Positions 1 through 8,115 of a stretch of DNA of 12,274 nucleotides are shown one piece after another. The DNA is from Choanephora cucurbitarum (lineage: Eukaryota > Mucoromycota > Mucoromycetes > Mucorales > Choanephoraceae). Made by a program: the position numbers and the translations under genes. Within the stretch, counting starts at the first letter, position 1, and each line of letters opens with the position of its first letter. Location: assembly GCA_025331435.1 (NCBI GenBank), contig JAIWNI010000297.1:1-12274 (forward strand), in the 5' to 3' direction. The notes beneath the pieces are model-generated. The model saw nothing but the letters and a program-made list of their open reading frames with translations. It was not told the origin of the DNA and ran no database searches.

Positions 1-5
1 TATTT

Positions 6-165
6 AAAATAAGATGTAACAAGGAAGACAAAAGCAAATGCTTGACATTGATTATATAGTTTTATTTGGTTAGACAAAGTATTAGGGAAAAGATTAGAGA
101 GAAAAAAGATGAAGAAGTGTTCTATCTACTCTGACTTTTACAAGTGTATGTATAGTACAGGATGC
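6..165. repeat. Left arm of a diverged inverted repeat pair
   Basis: This arm aligns, with scattered mismatches and small gaps, to the reverse complement of about 1548-1695. The best block is 26 bp identical: 75-100 here equals the reverse complement of 1613-1638. The arm reaches almost to the window edge, so its outer limit is unknown. Read on the plus strand it also encodes a peptide related to the one in the right arm (shared KVLGKRLE), here broken by stops and a frame change. The pair could be terminal repeats of a mobile element or two inverted copies of an old gene fragment. Confidence 0.7.
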
Positions 166-319
166 CATGATGGTTTCATCTTTGATTGCAATTCAAGCAA
201 ACTATTGTTGATAGCCATTGCCGCTATATGCAGTTGATTGTTATTGGGGTGATCATAAATTATACAGATGGTGTATTTGTAGTTGTAATTTGATTTAGCT
301 TTGCTCTATTCATAGCTGT

Positions 320-377
320 ATTGACAGCTAGATTGACATTTGGATTGGCAGCTAGATTGACAGTTGGATTGATACTT
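320..377. repeat. Short 24-bp tandem repeat, about 2.4 copies
   Basis: Copies at 320-343 and 344-367 differ at three positions, and a partial third copy follows. Each carries the word AGATTGACA. It lies in the non-coding stretch between the left inverted-repeat arm and the recombinase-like relic. No function is apparent. Confidence 0.6.
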
Positions 378-430
378 GTTGTATAGTTGTACTTATATTT
401 TTTGTGTTATCACTTACGATGAGACATGTT

Positions 431-833
431 ATGATCGAAATCTTGGCACTATCACGATTGATGAATATGCCAGATAGAGTAGCTTATATGAGAAGGTAAG
501 GACAAGAGTGCTATCAAAATTAGATCACCAAAGACACAAAGACGGTCTTGTTGCGTTTATTAGCAATAAAATCAAGATTTGCTTGACTAGAGAAACCACG
601 ATTGCAAATTGGGTGAAGGAAACAGTAAGTCATCCTATTATAAACCAACTGCATCTCTGGCCTTGAACCCAACATTAGTTAGTTCAGTTTTTTGGGCAGA
701 AAGTCTAATCACATTGAAAGCTGAAGCGAAGGTAATTAAGATTATTTTGGGCGCGGCAAACAATCAAAATATTGTCAAAGCGAAGGCAGGAAAACTCATT
801 AAAAAATCTGTTTTGGATTTGTTCCACCTCTAA
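431..833 (+). pseudogene. Decayed tyrosine-recombinase-like fragment
   Basis: Three short plus-strand frames follow one another: 431-499, 499-666 and 609-833. The middle frame contains ISNKIKICLTRETTIANWVK. It resembles the stretch before the catalytic HxxR box in tyrosine recombinases of fungal DIRS-type and Crypton-type elements, as I remember that family. The third frame begins SSYYKP, like the segment around the nucleophilic Tyr, and continues into AESLITLKAEAKV and LGAANNQN. The two frames overlap at about 609-645, where the HxxR and H/W boxes should lie, so about 50-60 residues appear to be missing. No start, catalytic Arg or His box could be placed, so this copy cannot be active. It sits between two inverted-repeat arms, a setting that suits a DIRS-like or other inverted-repeat element. 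The family call rests on short motifs and could be wrong. Confidence 0.4.
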
Positions 834-848
834 AAAATTGGATACTAC

Positions 849-1309
849 TTTGATTGCTTTCAAGATATGAGAAGGAAGTGGAGTTACATTTTTAAATATA
901 TCTATTCAGAAACAAAGTGCGGTAATGTTGAAGCTGTAAATCAAGATGAACTCCCTCATAAAAATCCTGATTGCTTATTCATATCTCTGTTTTGAAAATT
1001 TAGACAAAAGAAAACGCAGCACCTATTTGGGAAGGACTTGTACCGACTCTTAGTTTTGATGAACTTTAGTTGCAGCCATTTGCTAACGATATGCTTCTAT
1101 TGATAGGTTGCAGAGGTATAAATCGCAAGTGACGCAGACCGCATGTAGCGCAGTGTGTTCAGTTGGAAGAAGAAGGTGCTGTTCCGAAGCTTTGGCGCGA
1201 GAGACATCGAGATTGGAAGAATGAGTATAAGAGCCCACGACATGCAGCAAACACTGAACTCAAATATGTTTAGCGGAAAATCTTAATGTTGGTATCAGTG
1301 AGACGATGA
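849..1309 (+). pseudogene. Decayed reading frame of unknown family
   Basis: A frame open from about 849 to the TGA at 993-995 includes ATG at 867 and the protein-like stretch ETKCGNVEAVNQDELPHKNP. From 1004 a second frame continues with ENAAPIWEGLVPTLSFDEL, a TAG, QPFANDMLLLIGCRGINRK, a TGA, then RRPHVAQCVQLEEEGAVPKL, and reaches a TAG at 1271-1273. Three stops and one frame change over about 150 codons are far fewer than expected in random AT-rich DNA, so this looks like an old coding region. I do not recognise the protein. It follows the recombinase-like relic on the same strand and lies inside the same inverted-repeat pair, so it may be another part of the same element. Confidence 0.45.
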
Positions 1310-1547
1310 AAATAAGAAGCAACACTGTTGCATGAATACAGCAGCAGCAGCCAATTTATTAGACCTGTTGCCTGTATGTATCCTTGAGTGAGTTAAAACT
1401 AGCTACTCATGTATCATTTATCTTCTTGACCATGATAGCAATGGCAATCAGTCATGTATGGCAGTCATGTTTATCAAAAATAGCAAAAATAAACAATGAA
1501 ATTGCTCTAATGCCTTCTACTAAAAAATAAATCAATAAATAAAAGTA

Positions 1548-1695
1548 ATGCCTCTTACTATAAACACACCTGTAAAGATCAGAATCAATAGAATCTTCCA
1601 TCTTTTTTTCTTTCTCTAATCTTTTCCCTAATACTTTGACTTGACCAAATAAAATTGTAGAACCAGTCTCAAGCATTTACTTCTGTCTCTCTTAT
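1548..1695. repeat. Right arm of a diverged inverted repeat pair
   Basis: The reverse complement matches the left arm at 6-165. On the minus strand the arm carries an open frame (1452-1676) beginning MLETGSTILFGQVKVLGKRL, and its first half is the part shared with the left arm. The frame has no recognised domain and an in-frame TAA lies directly before its ATG, so I treat it as part of the repeat rather than as a gene. The arms enclose about 1.4 kb with two decayed reading frames, which is consistent with the remains of one inserted element. Confidence 0.7.
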
Positions 1696-1806
1696 CGCAT
1701 CTTTCTTTCACCATAACAAAAAGTCGCAAGAAGAATAACAGGAAGAATGTCCTAATCTTCACATCCTACTAAAGAAGCTTTTATTGATGAGTAACTCTTG
1801 GCATCC

Positions 1807-2374
1807 ATGGAATATGTTCTCTTGGCTGACAGATATTTAGCCTTAGCGAGGCTTTCAGGTACTATCCCTTTAAGCAACTCCGAGACCAGCAAAAACAATA
1901 ATATCAACAGAGGTCATAGACTCAAGTCTGGCTTTTCAGCTATCGTATCATTCAGAGGAAGAGCAGTTGGACTTGTGGCTATTGAAATGAAGCTGTCTAA
2001 TTCTGAGCCTTCGCGCTCGTTAAGTAATGGATCGAAACTTTCATTGGAGTGTAAGAAGATGGTAGGTGAACAGACACTTAAAAGCTCAATGAGTTCAAGA
2101 TCGTTTGGTGTTGTTGTTCAAGACTATAAATACCAGGCGTCTATCGGTTATTTGAAGGAGAATGGTGTTTGTGTTTTTGCTGAAGAAGAATCTTTTTGTT
2201 GGCCAAGACAATAAACGATTTCGGCTGAATTTGGACAATGGTGGAACAGAGCATGACAGGCTTAGCCAAAAAGTGGGAGATGAGAAGGTCTTCTTCCCAC
2301 GTGTCTTTGACATAATTAATCAAACCAACAGCTGCTTTGCCCCTAAACGCTGCCCGGTGCTTGGCACTCAATAA
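1807..2374 (+). pseudogene. Frameshifted relic, possibly PD-(D/E)XK nuclease-like
   Basis: The frame from ATG 1807 runs to TAA 2212-2214 (135 residues), and a second frame (2162-2374) carries on the protein-like sequence, so one indel lies at about 2180-2200. The core reads NRGHRLKSGFSAIVSFRGRA, then VGLVAIEMKLSNSE, about 25 residues later LECKKMV, and then SFGVVVQDYKY. This layout (Arg-Pro-Asp-like block, hydrophobic strand with E-x-K, a helix, then a G-x-x-V-x-G/D strand) recalls a repetitive fungal protein family whose E-x-K motif suggests a PD-(D/E)XK fold. That comparison is from memory. The expected Asp after Arg-Pro is absent (Arg-Leu-Lys-Ser), so activity would be lost even without the frameshift. 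An in-frame TAA lies at 1792-1794, so no upstream extension is possible in this frame. AATAAA occurs near 2369 and AATAAATAG near 2399. Confidence 0.45.
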
Positions 2375-2503
2375 ATTCCTTCTTTCTCCCTCTGTAATAA
2401 TAAATAGTGTCTGTGAGCCAGTATTTATTTAGCATGCTTTGTAGCAATCTAGTCAGCCTTTTGAATACTTTTTTATGCGCTAGAAAGTTGATGGATTGAC
2501 TGA

Positions 2504-2851
2504 ATTAGATTAGATGAAAACTTGCGTATTGTTATATTGTTCTTACTATGTATCTCATGTCTTCTTTCGAAAACAATAAGTCACACCCTTATTGACCTTA
2601 CTCTGGATTACTCGATCAGAAAAAAAGCAGATGTCTTATCAAGCGAGCACTAACAGCTTGTTTATTCATCATTGCTAATCACAAACAGTTTTCTTTGTTA
2701 AAAAGTATTGCTTTTAGTTGGATATGTTGCTCTTACAGATTGCATGTCCTTTGAGGAAATCCAGTTTGAAGCTAACACCAATTACCACACTTTTGTGATC
2801 AAATCAACTAGCACTAATGCTTATTTTGGACGTTTAGTCAAAGAGAGCTGA
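2504..2851 (+). pseudogene. Decayed ORF with two in-frame TAA codons
   Basis: One plus-strand frame stays protein-like for 116 codons and is interrupted only by TAA at 2651-2653 and 2699-2701. It begins RLDENLRIVILFLLCISCLL, where NLRIVILFLLCISCLL would make a signal anchor or membrane segment. It then reads SIRKKADVLSSEH, and after the stops a second hydrophobic run KVLLLVGYVAL, followed by MSFEEIQFEANTNYHTFVIK and the TGA at 2849-2851. The branch-point-like ACTAAC and GCTAATC near the stops made me test an intron, but no acceptable donor gives the right phase, so decay is the simpler reading. I do not recognise the protein. Confidence 0.4.
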
Positions 2852-2959
2852 GCCTGTCTTAACAACAAAAAAGCAGAAAAAAAAAGGTCAAGAAGGAGAG
2901 AAAGAACAGATCTAATAATTTGTATTACAATAAAAGAAACATAATCAATCCCAATGACC

Positions 2960-3079
2960 ATGGCTACTAGTCAACAGCACAAATATTTTACTGGTAATGT
3001 ATTTGTTCAATCTTGCTTTACCTGTCATGCATGCCTTTTGGGGTTTGTCCTGAGATGTCATGTTTATCCTCAATCCTAA
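2960..3079 (+). CDS. Short Cys-rich ORF, 39 codons, uncertain
   Basis: An ATG in a good eukaryotic context (GACCATGG) opens 39 codons ending in TAA at 3077-3079. The peptide starts MATSQQHKYFTGNVF and has a Cys cluster CFTCHACLLGFVLRCH. It may be a genuine small gene, an exon of something larger (a GTAATG donor-like site occurs at about 2995), or chance. It lies about 110 bp after the relic ending at 2851 and just ahead of the purine satellite. No family match is known to me. Confidence 0.2.
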   Translation: MATSQQHKYFTGNVFVQSCFTCHACLLGFVLRCHVYPQS

Positions 3080-3264
3080 TCCAGAAAGCAGCGGAAATGG
3101 TTGTGGCAGGCTTATATATATATATGAAGATGAGTTTGCTTGTCACCATAGGAACAGAGAAAGCAAGTAAGGTTGTTAACTATTGCCAGTAAAAAAAAAA
3201 GAGAGAAAATCTCACTTTCATATCCCCCAAAATAAGAGAAAGATGATTCAATTTGACTATATTT
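3080..3264. other. Non-coding stretch before the satellite
   Basis: I see no gene here. It contains a short (TA) run at about 3114-3123 and A-rich tracts that grade into the purine satellite. Confidence 0.6.
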
Positions 3265-3438
<174 letters not shown>

Positions 3439-3540
3439 TCAGACCAAACCCAAGATCCTTACCAAACAAGCTTTTGCTATTTCTAAAAAAAGAAAAAAAA
3501 AGTATTTCGAGGATTCAACACATGACATTCATCACATCAT

Positions 3541-3645
3541 TCACACTCATTCACACTCATTCACACTCATTCACACTCATTCACACTCATTCACACTCAT
3601 TCACACTCATTCACACTCATTCACACTCATTCACACTCATTCACA
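3541..3645. repeat. Decamer satellite TCACACTCAT, ten perfect copies
   Basis: Ten identical 10-bp units fill 3541-3640, followed by a truncated unit (TCACA). The preceding ATCACATCAT looks like a diverged unit. Because 10 is not a multiple of 3 and the unit has no stop in any plus-strand phase, all three plus frames stay open and spell the same His-Thr-Ser-rich 10-residue repeat. There are no spacers between units, so this is not CRISPR. Confidence 0.97.
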
Positions 3646-4660
3646 TTGAGCACTTGAATTTCAGTTACGATGACATCAGTTCATACCGACAGATCACAAT
3701 TTGAAAGCCAATCTTCTCTTGAATAACAATGGCACAGTGCTCATAGAAATGGATTGCCTTTAGTTTCAATCCCCTCAGATTAGATTTTAGCGTGAATGAA
3801 CAAATCGTTTCATCCTAAGCTTCCTTTTCATTTTAGAGAGAAGAGAGGTTTATAATCACAAATCTAACTTTATGAAGTTGTGTTCTCCTTTACAGCGTTG
3901 AGGACCATAGCTGACATAAGTGTCCAATGTTAGGCGCAAAGTCAAAGAATTTTATGTAGAACAGCAAGTCATGGTTTACGTGACTTATATTGGCATTAGA
4001 TCACAAAGGGTCCACGTTTCAGATGCTATCGTTGATGCTTAATGTTAACTAAACAATCTTGTCCTTGTTTTTTTTGGGGTAGCTTATTACTATTATTATT
4101 ACTATTGCAATTAACATGAAGTCCACATCAGCTGAATCAAGATCTTACTGTGATAAATAAACTTTTAAACGATAAAAACAACAATGCAATATACGTTTCA
4201 TAGAAGTGGTTTGTTCTCTGCAGACCATCTACACAATAGATGGCAGACATAGAGATAGATTGGCTAACTACTGACAATTGCTAATAGTGTCACAAACGTT
4301 AAAAAGCCCTCTTAGAGATGCATGTGCTATTATGATTAGGGTTAAAACAAAAAAAAAGGAAAATAATAGCTCCTTAGAATCGAAATACTTTTATTGATTT
4401 AATAACGATCTAACAAATTGTGTTCTATTGGCCATCATTGATTCAGAAACTAAGGTACTTCTTACAATACTGAAATACATCGTGTCGTTGTTTGTAGCTC
4501 TATGCGCAGGCACAGCAAGCCTTCGTGAAACTAAAGATTCAGAATAAAGAATGAATACACTGAAATCACTGTATGGCTGAGGTTAGCTGGCTTGGGTCGA
4601 TTGATGCTTGCGTAGAGTCTTTAATAGAGGAAATTACAGAATGACTAATTATATAAAATG
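3646..4660. other. Gene-poor interval
   Basis: No supported gene lies here. A short protein-like run LLLNNNGTVLIEMDCL ends in TAG near 3761 and may be a small coding relic. A (TTA/CTA)-rich stretch lies at about 4085-4105. AATAAA words occur near 4157 and 4670. A single TTAGGGTTA at about 4337 is isolated and is not a telomere array. Confidence 0.5.
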
Positions 4661-4665
4661 CCTTC

Positions 4666-4872
4666 TCAATAAAACCACCATGATGCTATGACAAAAAAAA
4701 AACTTGTAGGATATATTACCGGAAGATCAGTTGAAGGGTTTATTCTATCTGAAAGAATAACATTAGCTTCTTGTTTTTTTTTTGCCTTGTTTCGAAAGCT
4801 CAAAATTTCAATACATTTAGCTAAATAGCTTTGAATGAGAGATTGATCCCTAATTCTGCCTTCATTTATCAT
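4666..4872 (-). CDS. Small ORF or terminal exon, unknown function
   Basis: On the minus strand an ATG at 4872 opens 68 codons with no stop. The first 50 residues are polar and helix-prone (INEGRIRDQSLIQSYLAKCI, then SFRNKAKKKQEANVILSD); the last 17 are hydrophobic (YPTSFFFVIASWWFY). The frame is open further upstream to an AAATAG at about 4891-4896 that could act as an intron acceptor. If the donor at GTATTTGAT (about 4935-4927) is used, this frame joins in phase to the Ser-rich exon of the upstream gene and would be its C-terminus. I do not recognise the sequence. It could be a separate small gene, the last exon of the 4895-5964 locus, or chance. Confidence 0.25.
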   Translation of the reverse strand: MINEGRIRDQSLIQSYLAKCIEILSFRNKAKKKQEANVILSDRINPSTDLPVIYPTSFFFVIASWWFY

Positions 4873-4894
4873 GCTCAATGTACGCAGCAACTAT

Positions 4895-5964
4895 TTATTG
4901 TTCATACACAGACGGTGACTGATCAAATACTCTTCCTGATTCAACTGCCATATGAGAGGAACCACTGCTGAATTTAGGTCGAGTAGAATGAGAAGAGGAA
5001 GAAGAATTAGATCGGTTGGTTTGATTGGATGTACCTTTTACTGATTTCAATGTCAACGTATCGCTTTCTTTACTCTATTGATCACTTATACGATGAATAT
5101 CATTCGACATATTCCTGCTGGCCCTTTTCATCTTCATTTGCTTTCTGTCCAGTACTCAGCCAAGGTCTGGTTACTTTTTTAAATATACCATTTGACAAAA
5201 AAAGCTTCGACTATTTCTCATCAGACGAAACAAGCCAAAGATTAGTCTCGCCCAATGATCCTGACAAAAGACTTGTAATAGAAGCATCGCTGAAACAACT
5301 ACCGCCTCTTCTTTGATGTGGTCTCTTGACTGAATGGTGACAAGAAGATCCAATCATTGCTTTATTTTCTTATTCTATGGTGTGACCGGAATTAAATGAA
5401 CAATAAGAACAGCCTTCTTCATTGTCACCTACATGATTTCCTGAATCCTCAGGCTCAACCAACCTGTTCGCATCTCCAACATTTGAAGCATTTGATCTGT
5501 TATACCACTGTCTAAAATAAATGCTACTACATCTCTTAAACTTGCCCAAAGGAGCATCATCTGATGGTCTCGGGGCTTATATTCCAAATCATCTTGTGTA
5601 AGTAGATTGACTCTCAGATAGACAAAGATAAGATTATCAGAAAGTCGAAAGATAATCGGACACATGGATTTAGTAGCACGCTTACTCTTGAGAGAGAGAC
5701 TATCATAAGCACAATGTTTCAAGGTAATATCAGTAAACAACAGAATGACAATGCCTGACATTCACGCAGCATTTGAAAAGAAACAACTGCTGTAAGCAAG
5801 CAAGAACACAGGGCGTAGTTCAATGCTTGGAATGTAATGATTGTCCTAATCATCTGAAGCTATTTATGTACATGATCCAAGTAGTTTTGTTTATCGCTTG
5901 ACAAGCTATTATCCTGGATCCAGATAAGATAGAACAAGATGAAAACTATTGGAATGCGTTGCTG
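4895..5964 (-). pseudogene. Decayed or intron-rich membrane-protein gene
   Basis: Protein-like minus-strand sequence runs through several frames. From 5964 comes QQRIPIVFILFYLIWIQDN (membrane-like), a TAG at 5862-5860, then MIRTIITFQALNYALCSCLL (second membrane-like run). A frame from 5760 to 5429 holds KSMCPIIFRLSDNLIFVYLR, then LLTQDDLEYKPRDHQMM and LWASLRDVVAFILDSGI. A third frame (about 5577-5090, with TAA, TAG and TGA) holds an acidic Cys-containing part (VEPEDSGNHVGDNEEGCSYC) and a Ser-rich part (SCFSDASITSLLSGSLGETN). The last segment, SNQTNRSNSSSSSHSTRPKF to the stop at 4897-4895, can be joined through a plausible 51-bp intron (5091-5041, donor GTATAAGT, acceptor AAATCAG). The order, hydrophobic N-terminus then Ser-rich tail, suggests one multi-pass protein with a cytosolic tail. 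Introns do not resolve every frame change, so I call it a pseudogene. A real gene with unusual splicing remains possible. Confidence 0.4.
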
Positions 5965-6316
5965 CTAAACACTCTATCTATCATGCAGAACAACAAGAGT
6001 AGGCTTGTAGAAAACAACAAGTTATATGTTGATCAATATACATCATAACTTTTAGTAATACTTTTCTTCTCTCTGAGCACAAGTACCAACAAGTCTCCAA
6101 CTGCCATGATCAAGCAACTTGTTCGTATCCCATTCCACATCTGGTCTCTGTTCAATTCAGTGTGTTCCGTTTTCATATATCTCTTTTATACTTCTGCCTC
6201 TTGAGTTTCTATTCGTATCGTCTGGTTTACATTTCATCCACACTCGACGCAGAATTCCTTCATGTCTAGTCATCATGTGTTTTCCAATATCTTATCTTTA
6301 ATGTCCATAATTTGTC
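5965..6316. other. Interval without a supported gene
   Basis: The minus strand just upstream of 5964 still looks partly coding (FYKPTLVVLHDR) but has stops. The plus-strand frame 6119-6301 starts at a non-ATG codon and has no recognisable features, so I do not call it. Confidence 0.4.
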
Positions 6317-6491
6317 ATTCGACACTCGACACTCGACATTCGACACTCGACATTCGACACTCGACATTCGACATTCGACACTCGACACTCGACATTCGAC
6401 ACTCGACATTCGACATTCGACACTCGACACTCGACATTCGACACTCGACACTCGACACTCGACACTCGACACTCGACACTCGACACTCGAC
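6317..6491. repeat. Heptamer minisatellite, exactly 25 units, two variants
   Basis: The 175 bp are 25 uninterrupted 7-bp units, either ACTCGAC (C type) or ATTCGAC (T type), each with a TCGA core. The order is TCCTCTCTTCCTCTTCCTCCCCCCC. Units 6-11 and 12-17 are the same six-unit block TCTTCC, a 42-bp higher-order repeat. The last seven units are a homogeneous C-type run. Frames stay open across it in several phases (His-Ser-Thr-Leu-Asp-Thr-Arg-type repeats) because the unit lacks stops. No spacers are present. Confidence 0.98.
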
Positions 6492-6645
6492 CTTTTGTAT
6501 TCAACTTGTCAGCGCAACCTGCCTTTCCTCCCATCTACCCGATATTTGCCACAAAAGCATCTTCAACTTGTCCAGGAGCCAATCGCTTGCTTATCTGACT
6601 CTTTCCTTTTGTCCCATATAGTCTTCACTTCTGCACTAACACAAT

Positions 6646-6855
6646 ATGCTGAGGTCATCTTCATCTTCTTCTTTGTCGACCGGCTATACGATCAGTAGAC
6701 TTTCAACTCCAACTCATAGAGCAAGGACAGAAGAGCATCTTCTACTCTAGCTTTTTCCTCTTCTAATTGGTCGGATTTTGCATGTTGTTGAAAAGAAGAG
6801 AAGAGAAGAGATAGATGTTGTTGTTAATACGAAGCAGAAAGTGGAACAACAATAG
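6646..6855 (+). pseudogene. Small ORF interrupted by one TAG
   Basis: ATG 6646 opens a frame MLRSSSSSSLSTGYTISRLS that reaches TAG at 6748-6750. It then continues in the same frame with LFPLLIGRILHVVEKKRREE and IDVVVNTKQKVEQQ to TAG 6853-6855: 68 sense codons with one internal stop. The second half looks like a hydrophobic helix followed by a charged helix. A shifted frame just downstream (ALLSSKIETMHTELELKKER, ending at the TAA near 6930) also looks coding, so a frame change may lie near 6830. The family is unknown. The Ser run and location just after the minisatellite make chance low-complexity coding possible. Confidence 0.25.
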
Positions 6856-6930
6856 CATTATTATCATCAAAAATAGAAACCATGCATACTGAACTGGAAC
6901 TTAAAAAAGAAAGAAAAATACTCGTTTAAA

Positions 6931-7344
6931 GAAATGCAATTCAATGCCTTTAAAAAGGGATGCCATCTACTATGGTAGTTTGTGCACTTTTTTTATGGTA
7001 GCTCAATGTCAAATAAGCAACAGTAGACAGGAAGATGGTTCATTTGGTCTGAACAAAGTATGATCACATACCAGTGCTTTTCGTAGTCATTTTAGATGCA
7101 GATAGCAAGCTTGTTCTTTAATATGTCCATTATTCTTGCTCTCGCTTGTGGATATTGATCTCATCTTTGTTATTTTTTATTGTATCTTGCAAGTAGACTA
7201 GTGTGAAACATAAAAAAAGAAAAGAAAAACTACTACATCAGTGGGATAACTAGGTACTACTGAATGCATTGCAAAGATAGGTACAAGATAATGAACAATT
7301 GTTTTTTTGGGAATGCGATAACATGATTAAGGATGAAAGCGTGT
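6931..7344. other. Interval 3' of the secreted-protein gene
   Basis: No supported gene. A 24-codon minus-strand ORF starting MRSISTSESKNNGHIKEQAC (about 7165-7090) is too short to call. This stretch holds the 3' flank of the minus-strand gene ending at 7345. I saw no AATAAA on that strand close to the stop. Confidence 0.4.
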
Positions 7345-7605
7345 TTAGCGATCTGATTGGTCGTCTTGAGTAACTAAATGATTATCATTTCCAGACTTAA
7401 TAGCTATATGAAGCAGTTAGTATATCATGCATACAGCGCATAGTAACAATGACTTACTCTTGTCACTGCCAAGAATATTGTTTGGACTGACAACATTGAG
7501 ATCCGTAATGTCAACCTTGCGGAGGAGGGCAGCGTCACCAGGAACAGCAGCAACAAAAGCGGTCATGGCGAAAATAGCAGAGATGAAGAGAGTGGTGCGA
7601 ACCAT
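7345..7605 (-). CDS. Small secreted protein precursor, spliced, 68 aa
   Basis: Exon 1 is 7605-7458 and exon 2 is 7403-7345; removing the intron 7457-7404 gives 207 nt, 68 residues plus TAA. The start ATG at 7605 is the first after a TATA box and a pyrimidine-rich leader. The N-terminus (MVRTTLFISAIFAMTAFVAA) is a classic signal peptide: one Arg, a hydrophobic core, and a small-residue cleavage region around residues 20-22 (AAVPG). The mature peptide of about 46 residues is polar, with RKVDITDLNVVSPNNILGSD and, after the splice, IKSGNDNHLVTQDDQSDR. It has no Cys, so it is not a disulphide-stabilised effector or defensin type. Without splicing the frame would run on to a different 62-residue end. 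The protein should enter the secretory pathway; its role is unknown and I recognise no family. No neighbour suggests a pathway. Confidence 0.75.
7404..7457 (-). other. Spliceosomal intron, 54 bp
   Basis: On the minus strand the intron begins GTAAGTC (complement of 7457-7451), contains a perfect TACTAAC branch site, and ends TTCATATAG (complement of 7412-7404). It interrupts the codon for residue 50 in phase 1. The three signals and the clean joined frame with a terminal TAA make this the best-supported intron in the window. Confidence 0.85.
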
Positions 7606-7668
7606 TTTAATGACTGACTAAGAGAGGTTGATAGAGAATAAAGAGAAAGAGATTGTAGCAACAAAAGG

Positions 7669-7677
7669 CTTTATATA
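7669..7677 (-). promoter_or_regulatory. TATA box of the secreted-protein gene
   Basis: Minus-strand TATATAAAG lies 64-72 bp before the ATG at 7605. The leader between them is rich in C and T on the coding strand and holds no other ATG. The position fits a strong, regulated RNA polymerase II core promoter. Confidence 0.65.
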
Positions 7678-8115
7678 CCTTATTTTATTATTATGGTTAT
7701 TATTGTTGCATTATCTTGACTAAATGGTTGTTGGTTTGGGTTCTCTATCCTTACAACAAATTCAAGAAGAAGAAAAAACGAGTGGCTCAACCTTCATATT
7801 TAATGTAGGCCCTCATTCCTTTTATTAATTTACTGCTTTTGCCCTCTACTTTAACTATCCAAACAAACACATTTCCGTTTTTATTAAATTACAATATACT
7901 TGCCTATAGTTTGCATTATGGTACTTGTCTTTCATAAGCCAAAGAACTGTTTCTAGACACACACACGCAAACATACTCACATATTTCTCCTCTCTCTCTC
8001 TCTCTCTTTTTGTTTTTTTTACGGATTGTAAGACTAGTATAGTATGTACGTCAATGTACAAGTTGCTAAGTAACTGGTATACTATTCAAATCTGATTGGG
8101 AATAAAAACTATTGA
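7678..8115. other. Upstream region of the secreted-protein gene
   Basis: No gene supported. It holds the likely upstream regulatory region (minus-strand orientation), a (CT) microsatellite at about 7989-8007 and T-rich tracts. A minus-strand frame across the CT run (7855-8061) is caused by the repeat and low complexity. Confidence 0.5.
7989..8007. repeat. Short (CT) microsatellite
   Basis: About nine CT dinucleotides, followed by a T-rich tract. This is a second, short homopurine-homopyrimidine run in the window. Confidence 0.9.

Noticed and set aside
2095..2371. Two minus-strand frames of 72-76 codons under the nuclease-like relic
   Set aside because: They are shadows of the plus-strand frame, with low-complexity ends and no motif.
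4330..4345. TTAGGG-containing word as a telomere or interstitial telomeric repeat
   Set aside because: There is a single copy without tandem repetition, as expected by chance.
3541..6491. CRISPR-like appearance of the short regular repeats
   Set aside because: Units are contiguous with no unique spacers, and no cas-like genes are present. The context is eukaryotic.
6262..6698. Plus and minus frames of 68-128 codons across the heptamer minisatellite
   Set aside because: The 7-bp unit has no stop in these phases, so several frames are open at once. There is no coding signal beyond the repeat.
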